Origin: UMGS1840 sp045661305
GTDB lineage: Bacteria > Bacillota > Clostridia > UMGS1840
NCBI GenBank assembly: GCA_045661305.1
Contig: JAZRFJ010000013.1
Span: forward strand, 1 to 59,718
Direction of reading: 5' to 3'
DNA: 59,718 nt
Shown here one piece after another: positions 9,458 through 15,759 of the stretch; position 1 is the stretch's first letter; each line of letters opens with the position of its first letter. The notes under the pieces were generated by a model. That model did no database searches and was not told where the DNA came from. It worked only from the letters and a program-made list of their open reading frames with translations. Position numbers and translations under genes: made by a program.

Positions 9458-9594
9458 CCCCTTTCAAAGCACATAACCCATTCACTAAGGATGTAAAAAA
9501 CTGATGATGCGAAAACTGTTGATGCTAAAACTAATGATGCAAGAACAGGTTATATGCTTTGAAAGAGGGGGGAAGAAAAAAATCCTTCTTCCCT
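9458..9594 (-). ncRNA. Structured RNA element, copy 2 (leader of the dockerin gene)
   Basis: Arms 9458-9483 and 9543-9570 form the same stem as copy 1. Several arm positions differ from copy 1, yet pairing on the minus strand is kept by G-U or U-G wobbles. The loop is 59 nt with four units of about 15 nt (consensus RCAUCNNNAGUUUU), against two units in the 29-nt loop of copy 1. The small GGAAG/CTTCC hairpin (9571-9594) is also present. TATAAT (minus strand, 9451-9456) follows the stem. Confidence 0.65.
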
Positions 9595-9629
9595 TAAATT
9601 ATTATTTATAATTAATCAGCCTAAGCTGT

Positions 9630-9872
9630 TTAATCATCGTAAAACCTACCGATTATAGGTATATGCCTTAGATATACTCGTCTTAATTCCCATCGCCAAT
9701 AATCATATTCTTCTTTGCTGCTGCTACATCTCATTTTCATTATTATATACTCTCGATCATCAATAATGGGAGCTATAACTTCAAGATAAAGTGCTGATAT
9801 AGCAAAGAAGATTATTGCTAACAGACCAGCAAGTATGAATATATCGTTTTCCATGTTGTAAAAATCTATCAT
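9630..9872 (-). CDS. Small membrane protein of unknown function
   Basis: This 80-residue protein has one hydrophobic segment (about residues 10-32). A charged, tyrosine- and arginine-rich C-terminal part follows (WRWELRRVYLRHIP). I do not recognise a family. The start codon lies one base after the stop of the SLH/cohesin gene and has only a weak GGGG signal upstream, so translation is probably coupled. A second ATG is available at codon 7. Its place between two surface-protein genes suggests a role in their export or assembly, but nothing in the sequence proves this. Confidence 0.65.
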   Translation of the reverse strand: MIDFYNMENDIFILAGLLAIIFFAISALYLEVIAPIIDDREYIIMKMRCSSSKEEYDYWRWELRRVYLRHIPIIGRFYDD

Positions 9873-9873
9873 A

Positions 9874-11871
9874 TTAGTTCATTAACCCCATCAATCTTGC
9901 ACACATTACAGCAACCTCGGCTCTTGTTGCATTTCCAAGCGGATTTACCTTTCCGTCTGACCCCTTAATGATACCTGCCTTAACCATAGAAGCCATAGGA
10001 GCTAAAGCGTAGTTTGAAATAGTTCCTTTATCTGTAAAAGCATCAAGCGAGGACATATCATCAGTTTCTGTAATATAGCCTTTTTTAAGGAAAGCACGAT
10101 AGGCAAGTGTAATTAAATCCTGTCTTGTAATTGTATTTTCAGGCATGAAGTTTTCACCGCTACCTTGAGCAATGCCCGCTACCTTTGCACTTCCGATTGC
10201 ATTGTAGTAATAGCTTGAAGCAGGAACATCTGCAAAGTTCTCTGTAAATGCATCGCCTATTGACAACATTCTTGTTAAAATAAGAATAAAGTCGCCACGC
10301 TTGATATTGTTTGCAGGAGCATATTCTCTTTCACTTACACCGCTGATAATACCTTTCTTCTTTAATGTATATATAGAATCTTTTGCCCAGGCATGATTTC
10401 CAAGGTCAACAAATGTTTCAGTTGTCTCAGATGGTATAACAGGTGTTACAGGAGTATTCGGTGCGGTGCTGCCGCCACCGCCACCTCCGCCACCGCCTCC
10501 GAAGCCACCGCCGCCATCATCATCGCCAGTGATAACAACAGTCTTAGCCTCTGCAATATCGGAGAACTCGCCTAAACCTATTTCATTACTTGCCGCAATT
10601 TGTACATAGTAAGTTATATTATCAGAAAGATTTATAATTTCCTTAGTTGTGGCACTCGGATTTGTAATTATTTCTGTTTTATCTAGAAAAGAACGATTTG
10701 TTCCATACTTGATAGTATATCCCGTTATCGGAGAGCCACCATTTTCAGGGAAGGTCCAGCTAACATCAATTTTCCTTATACCGCCTGTAACTGTAGGTGT
10801 AGCCATTTTAGCGGGAGCTGTTTTGGTAACTGCTTCAATCCCTTCAAAAATATCATCATAGCTATCTACTTTACCATCACGATTAAAGTCTGCGCAATCA
10901 TCATAACTGCCGTTTTTAATTTCTTCAAAAGCTGCTTTATCTTCAGAATCTACTTTACCGTCCATATTTACATCACCAGGGATAAAGTTTGCATTAGTTA
11001 ATTCAAGAGTCTTATTGAATGTGACACCAGTCTTTTTATATGTAGTATAGCCGTTTCCTTTAAGTTCAACTGTATATGTAGCTCCATCAACAACAGTATT
11101 TTCTACAATGAATGTAGGCACTGATGAGCTCGAGTCATAATGTCCGCCCTTTGTATTGGAAACTGTATTAAGGACAGTATGGATTGTTGAACCTGTTCTC
11201 TCATTTGTAATCGTAAGAATAATTTTACTGTCAGCATATCCATCTTTATCTGAAACCTGAAAATCATCAATCTTGTCCATTGTAAGTTTAACAGTAGCCC
11301 TTACACCTGCATTATCTTCGCTGCTTGCGATAGCCTTTTCTTCTTCAGTTGCACCATCTGCTGTTTCAATATAACTATTTCCAATTTTTACATAGCTTCC
11401 GGCTGCGCTTTCGTTGTCAAGACCAACTGTTATACTATCGCCAGGATTACCTGTGAAAGTGAGAACAAATAAAGTTGTTTCTTCATCAGTAAGTGTTATG
11501 CTTCCTGCGCTGTTTGTAACGATACTGGGAAGAATTTTTCCTGTTGCATTTGCAAGGGCAGCATTAGGTGCAATAAGAGCGCACTGTGGTGGGTTGTTTA
11601 CACCCTTCAAAAAGTCAATAGATTTATATTTGAGGTCACCATCGAATTTGAGTGCAACCTGAACTGCAGTAACACTACCGCCTGCACCCTTTACACTGAC
11701 TTTAATCTTTGCTTCGCCAAGAAGTGTTGTCTGTTCGTCCTTAGTAACATCAGTCAATATAATTTCTATATTATCTTCTTCCGCTGATACTAAAGCTTCT
11801 GTTTGTATCCCGAATACCAGCATTGCTGAAAGTATAACGAAACCAACTTTCCTGAACCATTTAAAATACAT
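9874..11871 (-). CDS. SLH-anchored protein with cohesin-like, dockerin-like and FN3 modules
   Basis: This 665-residue protein has a signal peptide (1-30), then a cohesin-like beta-sandwich (about 33-170). A pair of EF-hand-like segments resembles a dockerin (GDVNMDGKVDSEDK at about 297 and DFNRDGKVDSYDD at about 326). A fibronectin type III domain (about 357-450), a glycine-rich linker (about 450-472) and three SLH repeats (487-665) follow. The SLH part should hold it in the wall, while the cohesin-like domain could receive the dockerin of the neighbouring 1124-aa protein. Having both module types in one anchored protein is characteristic of scaffold-type cellulosome components. The cohesin call rests on fold-level resemblance and is less sure than the SLH and dockerin calls. 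GGAGG precedes the start. Confidence 0.85.
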   Translation of the reverse strand: MYFKWFRKVGFVILSAMLVFGIQTEALVSAEEDNIEIILTDVTKDEQTTLLGEAKIKVSVKGAGGSVTAVQVALKFDGDLKYKSIDFLKGVNNPPQCALIAPNAALANATGKILPSIVTNSAGSITLTDEETTLFVLTFTGNPGDSITVGLDNESAAGSYVKIGNSYIETADGATEEEKAIASSEDNAGVRATVKLTMDKIDDFQVSDKDGYADSKIILTITNERTGSTIHTVLNTVSNTKGGHYDSSSSVPTFIVENTVVDGATYTVELKGNGYTTYKKTGVTFNKTLELTNANFIPGDVNMDGKVDSEDKAAFEEIKNGSYDDCADFNRDGKVDSYDDIFEGIEAVTKTAPAKMATPTVTGGIRKIDVSWTFPENGGSPITGYTIKYGTNRSFLDKTEIITNPSATTKEIINLSDNITYYVQIAASNEIGLGEFSDIAEAKTVVITGDDDGGGGFGGGGGGGGGGSTAPNTPVTPVIPSETTETFVDLGNHAWAKDSIYTLKKKGIISGVSEREYAPANNIKRGDFILILTRMLSIGDAFTENFADVPASSYYYNAIGSAKVAGIAQGSGENFMPENTITRQDLITLAYRAFLKKGYITETDDMSSLDAFTDKGTISNYALAPMASMVKAGIIKGSDGKVNPLGNATRAEVAVMCARLMGLMN

Positions 11872-11920
11872 TTTTTGTTTCCTCCGTTTTCATATAGTGT
11901 TTTATCTTAAAAATAATTTC

Positions 11921-12160
11921 TCAATCATCCGCACGAAGTATGGACAACAGCTTCCTTTTTGCCTTTCTGCTGTCTGTTTCCAGGTCTGTGTTTTTAAAAC
12001 AGAGTATTACTTCATTCCATTCTTCAAGAGTAGCCAAACCGCTTGGAACCCTTTCTTCAACTAATTTTGCTAATCTTTTTTTCTTTTCTGAAGACAAATT
12101 AATTAATTCACTATTCTGTTCGCATTGAGCCTGTACTTTTATTGCATCTATTAATTTCAT
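11921..12160 (-). CDS. Small hypothetical protein in the tetR-surface operon
   Basis: This is a 79-residue soluble protein rich in Lys, Glu and Leu, probably helical, with no recognised domain. The chosen ATG has GGAG and AGGG 5-11 bases upstream. An in-frame TTG five codons earlier overlaps that signal and is unlikely. It lies 37 bases after the TetR gene and 49 before the SLH/cohesin gene, all on one strand, so the three are probably co-transcribed. It could be an accessory regulator, but that is a guess. Confidence 0.6.
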   Translation of the reverse strand: MKLIDAIKVQAQCEQNSELINLSSEKKKRLAKLVEERVPSGLATLEEWNEVILCFKNTDLETDSRKAKRKLLSILRADD

Positions 12161-12197
12161 AGTCCCTATCTCCAAATAGTTGTATTTGCTAATAATG

Positions 12198-12761
12198 TTA
12201 CTGCTCTATATCTATTTTTTCCATTATCCTTGTGTATAGATTTTCAAGCAGCATTTGTGTTTTTTCGCCATCATCCCATATTGCATAATCAATTACAGAC
12301 GCAATTATTGTATAGATAAAAACTTCAGCCTGATAATGTGTGCATTCAAAAATAACCATGATTTTTTTTGCATACTTTTCGTAGAGAAGTCTGAAATCTT
12401 TGGATTTATCTCGCATACGTTCACCAAAAACCGGACTGGTGGTAATCTGAAGCGCAAGCCGCAATTCATACTTATACTTTTCAACCTCACTAAGAAGGGT
12501 GTCAAAATATTTGCGTATATCATTTGTGTGGTTGAGGGTAAAAGTGAAGAGTGCATCAACGACTTTTGACAATCCGTACTTTCCGGCACTTATCCATATA
12601 TCGTCTTTGTTTTCAAACCAGTAGTAAAGACTGCTTTGCGCAAGTCCTGCTTCTCTGCACAAATCTCCTATTGAGGCATTTGTCAAACCTGTTTTAAGTA
12701 GGTATTCCCAAGTTGTCGCAATAATTACTTTTTTCTTGTCGGACATATCATAACTGTCCAT
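12198..12761 (-). CDS. TetR/AcrR family transcriptional regulator
   Basis: This 187-residue protein has an N-terminal helix-turn-helix (about 10-58) with the family pattern GLTNASIGDLCREAGLAQSS followed by LYYWFENKDDIW. A variable helical ligand-binding and dimerisation domain follows. TetR proteins bind short palindromes as dimers and release them on ligand binding. Three palindromes of the right size lie upstream (12853-12870, 12884-12903, 13149-13166), two of them in its predicted 5' leader. It is the first gene of the minus-strand run leading into the surface-protein genes, so it may control them and itself. AAGGG lies 10 bases before the start. Confidence 0.9.
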   Translation of the reverse strand: MDSYDMSDKKKVIIATTWEYLLKTGLTNASIGDLCREAGLAQSSLYYWFENKDDIWISAGKYGLSKVVDALFTFTLNHTNDIRKYFDTLLSEVEKYKYELRLALQITTSPVFGERMRDKSKDFRLLYEKYAKKIMVIFECTHYQAEVFIYTIIASVIDYAIWDDGEKTQMLLENLYTRIMEKIDIEQ

Positions 12762-12852
12762 TTTTATTCAACCCTTTCTTTTTGTACTTGTCGCCACATT
12801 TTACTGTTATGTAATGCTCATTACAAGTGGTCTCAAAAAAAATATGCCCGCA

Positions 12853-12870
12853 ACATAATCGAAATTATGT
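12853..12870 (+). repeat. Palindrome copy 1 (TetR operator or recombinase site)
   Basis: ACATAAT-CGAA-ATTATGT: 7-bp arms around a 4-base centre. Copy 2 lies 32 bases further on in the same orientation. The bases after it (GGTTTGGCAT) resemble those that follow copy 3 read in reverse (TGTAAGGCAT). Confidence 0.75.
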
Positions 12871-12883
12871 GGTTTGGCATTTT

Positions 12884-12903
12884 CACATAATCGAAATTAT
12901 GTG
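12884..12903 (+). repeat. Palindrome copy 2 (TetR operator or recombinase site)
   Basis: CACATAAT-CGAA-ATTATGTG: 8-bp arms. It is followed by GGTATTTTATAGCCGTA, similar to the sequence following copy 3. It lies about 30 bases downstream of the predicted transcription start of tetR. Confidence 0.75.
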
Positions 12904-12940
12904 GTATTTTATAGCCGTATTCAATATTAATAGCGTACAT

Positions 12941-12969
12941 AGTATAACATATTCAGGAGTGTTTGTCAA
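12941..12969 (-). promoter_or_regulatory. Promoter of the tetR-surface operon
   Basis: On the minus strand TTGACA (12964-12969) and TATACT (12941-12946) are 17 bases apart. Transcription should start near 12934, giving a leader of about 170 bases that contains palindromes 1 and 2. Confidence 0.8.
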
Positions 12970-13148
12970 TGATTTACAGTTATTTTATAAAAAAATCATC
13001 AAAATGTATAAAAAAAGACATAATGAAACAGACCGGGATTACAAAACTAACAATAACCGGTCTAAAAATTATGCTGTTTTTAGAAAAATATGTCTGTGCC
13101 ATATGGTAGTTTAGTTCCTCTAGATGTCATTTTTAGTTATGCCTTACA

Positions 13149-13166
13149 ACATAATTTCGATTATGT
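13149..13166 (-). repeat. Palindrome copy 3, inverted
   Basis: ACATAAT-TTCG-ATTATGT has the same arms as copies 1 and 2 but a reversed centre. It ends 13 bases from the stop codon of the recombinase gene. Confidence 0.75.
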
Positions 13167-13178
13167 GGTATTTTTATT

Positions 13179-14021
13179 TTAAAGCCGTAATAGTCCTAAT
13201 TTTTGAATTTGTCTACGGTGTATTTCACCGGTTTCCATTGTATATATGCGTGTGGTGTTTACGCTTGAATGTCCAAGAATGTCTGCAAGTCTTACAATGT
13301 CTTTTTGAAGTGTGTAAAAAGTGCGTGCGAAAAGATGCCTTAAATTATGTGGAAACACTTTATACTTAGATACTTTTGCACTTTCACAAAGTGCTTTCAT
13401 CATTTTCCATATAGTACTTCTATCAAGTGGCTTTCCTGTTTTGGTAACAAATACAGAGCCACTTGTTATTTTTTTGGTTTTCGCGTATTCTGTGAGCATT
13501 CTGCAAAGCTCCTTGGGTAAAATAACAATTCTCATTTTACCCTTACAATTAATAGTTGCCTTTCTTAATCTTATTGCCTCAACTGTTATATACTGTAATT
13601 CCGATACTCTGATTCCGCTTGAACAGATAGTTTGCATTAACAAATATAATCTTTCATTACTCTTTTTCTTTGCAGCATCAAGCAATCTATTGTACTCTGC
13701 TTTTGAAAGTTCTTTATCCTTTTGTGCAAAAATCTGTTTTTGAATTTTAAGCATTTTGACCTTCATCTCATACCAATTGTTAAATTCGAAAAAGCTGTTG
13801 AGCGAGGACAAAACAGAATTTACAGATGCAGGAGCAAATTTACCTATCAAATATTCTTTGTAATCAAGAACCTTCCTCTTATCAAGTTCAGAGCCTGAAG
13901 TCCATAGAGAGAAAGCCCTGATATCACGCATATATTTTTCTAGCGTAGCAGAAGCTTTTTCTTCATTAATTAAAAAATCCTTAAATTTTTCAATTAAATC
14001 ATCTGTTATAATTTTTATCAT
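13179..14021 (-). CDS. Tyrosine recombinase/integrase
   Basis: This 280-residue XerC/D-like recombinase has an N-terminal SAM-like DNA-binding domain (about 5-85). Its catalytic domain has all active-site residues: R138 (SSGIRVSEL), K160, H225 and R228 (PHNLRHLFA), H251 (GHSSVNTT) and nucleophile Y260. It breaks and rejoins DNA at short inverted-repeat core sites. AAGGAAG lies 8 bases before the start. Its promoter region is shared with the divergent ImmR-like gene and contains a TTGTACAA site touching the start codon. The adjacent oppositely oriented palindromes make DNA inversion a possible job; integration of a small element is the alternative. Confidence 0.9.
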   Translation of the reverse strand: MIKIITDDLIEKFKDFLINEEKASATLEKYMRDIRAFSLWTSGSELDKRKVLDYKEYLIGKFAPASVNSVLSSLNSFFEFNNWYEMKVKMLKIQKQIFAQKDKELSKAEYNRLLDAAKKKSNERLYLLMQTICSSGIRVSELQYITVEAIRLRKATINCKGKMRIVILPKELCRMLTEYAKTKKITSGSVFVTKTGKPLDRSTIWKMMKALCESAKVSKYKVFPHNLRHLFARTFYTLQKDIVRLADILGHSSVNTTRIYTMETGEIHRRQIQKLGLLRL

Positions 14022-14271
14022 TGTACAACTTCCTTTCTATATTTATATTATTATTTTATCACGAACATAATAATATTCAATGAAGTTGCCAAAAATTCAC
14101 TGTTTTTTTACAAAAAAACGAAAACAATTCATTGTACCGTCATTTATTTGACAATTGTACATTATATTGTCTTTTTATTATATCAGCATACAATAAATTG
14201 TCAACTGTTTTTTTGATTTTATTGACAAATTTGACATTGTGTTGTACAATATACCTAAGGAAGTGATTTTT
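14020..14271. promoter_or_regulatory. Divergent control region with repeated TTGTAC sites
   Basis: Between the recombinase and the ImmR-like gene, ATTGTAC or its complement occurs at 14020-14028, 14131-14137, 14153-14161 and 14241-14250. The first touches the recombinase start codon and the last covers the -10 of the opposite promoter. This layout suits a repressor that controls both directions. A likely recombinase promoter (TTGAAT-N16-TAAAAT) lies near 14050-14080 on the minus strand. Confidence 0.55.
14222..14250 (+). promoter_or_regulatory. Promoter of the ImmR-like gene
   Basis: TTGACA (14222-14227), 17 bases, then TACAAT (14245-14250). The predicted start of transcription (about 14257) coincides with the ribosome binding site. 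A GTG at 14239 therefore cannot be the translation start. Confidence 0.75.
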
Positions 14272-14706
14272 TTGGATTTGTATAAAAACTTGATTCGTAT
14301 GAGAATAAAAGAAAAATTTAATACTATAGAAAATTTTTCAAAACATACAAACATTCCGCGTACAACAATAAATTTTATTTTAAAAAACGGAATATCATCA
14401 TCTAATTATGCTATGGTAATTAAAATTTTAAAAGAACTGGATATTCATTCTGTTAATGAACATCCTGTGGTCATTGATGATGAACTCATAGATTTTATAA
14501 AAATTTATAGTTCACTTGACGATGTAGGAAAACATACTGTGACTTCAGTGGCAGAAACCGAGTACAGACGGCTTCATCCTGAATTTTTAGAAGATGCTAT
14601 TATTGCTGCTTATGGAAGTATTACTTCCGGCAAATCCCTGACAGATGAAGAAAAAACAATTATGGACCTGATAGACAAAATAAAAAAGGATAACAATGAC
14701 AAATAA
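14272..14706 (+). CDS. XRE/ImmR-like helix-turn-helix repressor
   Basis: This 144-residue protein has an N-terminal XRE-type helix-turn-helix (about 10-60: ENFSKHTNIPRTTINFILKNG). Its acidic C-terminal part has no clear domain. Start TTG at 14272 has AAGGAAG six bases upstream. A longer frame from GTG 14239 would begin inside the promoter. It overlaps the following metallopeptidase gene by 11 bases. A repressor overlapping an ImmA-type protease and divergent from an integrase matches the ImmR/ImmA control of ICEBs1-like elements, where the protease cleaves the repressor. Confidence 0.75.
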   Translation: MDLYKNLIRMRIKEKFNTIENFSKHTNIPRTTINFILKNGISSSNYAMVIKILKELDIHSVNEHPVVIDDELIDFIKIYSSLDDVGKHTVTSVAETEYRRLHPEFLEDAIIAAYGSITSGKSLTDEEKTIMDLIDKIKKDNNDK

Positions 14707-15400
14707 TTTAGCAAAAGAAAAGGCACTCAAAATATTAATTCAAAACAAACTTTACTCATTGGTTGATTACAATGATTTAAAACGCATTATTGAATCTAAT
14801 CAGTTTACGATTATTGAGTATAAAAAATATAATAATTCAGTGTATGTAGATGAACTTATAAAAAGATTAAATATTGAGAATGAAATTGAGCATAATAACT
14901 GTTTCTTATATATAAAAAACAACTTTAAATTTTTATTTATAAATGATGATATTCCTGAGGAAGATAAATGTTCTATTTTGCGTCATGAGCTTGGACACAT
15001 TTGTGATCCTGATTTAAAAAATAATAATGCACATTATTCTCAAATTAAAAAAGAAGAATTTGCAAATGAATTTTCCTGTTATATTAAAAATCCTGGTATT
15101 ATATTTAAATTTTATCTTCTTATAATAAAAAAACGGAAACTATTAGTCGGTATAATGGCACTAATATCTTGTGTCTTAGGGGGATATTTTATTGTTAAGT
15201 CTTTGATGATACAACCAACAAAACCCGTATCAAACTATGCACTTTATGATTCTACATATTTTGTAACATCGGCAGGAAAAAAATATCATCGAAAACGCTG
15301 TATCACCATTAAGTATAAAAATAATTTGACAGAAATCAAATTAGACGACGCTATAAATAAGGGGTACAAACCATGTATGATATGCAATCCAGAAGAATAA
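14696..15400 (+). CDS. Membrane ImmA/IrrE-type metallopeptidase with C-terminal zinc-binding module
   Basis: This 234-residue protein has the HEXXH zinc site H97-E-L-G-H101 and the downstream EEFANEF segment (E120/E121), as in ImmA/IrrE peptidases. A transmembrane helix spans about 149-171. After it comes a 60-residue module with H198, C202, C227 and C230 in a HxxxC...CxxC arrangement, like Ada-type metal-binding domains. Typical ImmA proteins lack the helix and the tail. The family cleaves a partner repressor, presumably the overlapping upstream gene product. The module could sense metal, alkylation or a surface signal. Base composition is notably AT-rich, consistent with acquired DNA. Confidence 0.8.
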   Translation: MTNNLAKEKALKILIQNKLYSLVDYNDLKRIIESNQFTIIEYKKYNNSVYVDELIKRLNIENEIEHNNCFLYIKNNFKFLFINDDIPEEDKCSILRHELGHICDPDLKNNNAHYSQIKKEEFANEFSCYIKNPGIIFKFYLLIIKKRKLLVGIMALISCVLGGYFIVKSLMIQPTKPVSNYALYDSTYFVTSAGKKYHRKRCITIKYKNNLTEIKLDDAINKGYKPCMICNPEE

Positions 15401-15759
15401 TTGGTTTATTGATTTTTATAGATATTTTCAAAGAGGTCTCCTTATTTGGATAAATAAAAAAAGCCGTATCATTTTGATAGGACTTAATCATGTATAAACT
15501 TACGACAGCCTTTTTGGGAGAAGCTTATTTTTTATTATTATCTTTAAAAGTCAGACTTTTTTCAAAAACAGTTGACAATGCTTTTGGATTTGTATATAAT
15601 AAAAATGTTGTATTAAACTCTGATGAATTTTTAATAATAAATGATTTATTTTTAAAAAAACATAGAAAATTGAAAAAATTTAAAAACAGACTTGAAAAAA
15701 GTTTAAATATGTAGTAAAATATAAAGAGTATTATTTTTTAAAAAAGGCGGGCTTATAAT
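15401..15759. other. AT-rich intergenic stretch
   Basis: This holds the thrC promoter and no convincing gene. A 74-codon frame (15490-15714) has an AGGA seven bases upstream, but it is lysine- and phenylalanine-rich, resembles nothing I know, and its end overlaps the thrC promoter spacer. Confidence 0.5.
15692..15720 (+). promoter_or_regulatory. thrC promoter
   Basis: TTGAAA (15692-15697), 17 bases, TAAAAT (15715-15720). Confidence 0.7.

Larger units (their letters stand above)
12762..13178. promoter_or_regulatory. Regulatory region between tetR and the recombinase gene
   Basis: These 417 bases contain no gene. They hold three palindromes with ATTATGT-type arms and a strong minus-strand promoter (12941-12969). 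A stem AGACCGG/CCGGTCT (about 13030-13057) may terminate the recombinase transcript. The palindrome centre is CGAA in the first two copies and TTCG in the third, so the third is inverted and the promoter lies between oppositely oriented copies. Confidence 0.6.

Noticed and set aside
9484..9542. CTGATGA...GAAA on the plus strand, suggestive of a hammerhead ribozyme core
   Set aside because: There is no stem II between the two motifs and the string arises from the 15-nt loop repeats; other units read CTAATGA or CTGTTGA.
14239..14271. GTG start for the ImmR-like gene
   Set aside because: It lies upstream of the predicted transcription start and overlaps the promoter; TTG 14272 has a properly spaced AAGGAAG.
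13181..15468. AAAGCCGTA occurring at 13181-13189 and 15460-15468, as possible att sites around the recombinase, repressor and protease genes
   Set aside because: Only nine bases match and AGCCGTA occurs again at 12913; too short to call in AT-rich DNA.
15490..15714. 74-codon frame before thrC
   Set aside because: A weak AGGA is present, but the frame ends inside the thrC promoter and its composition is that of AT-rich non-coding DNA. Conservation would be needed to accept it.
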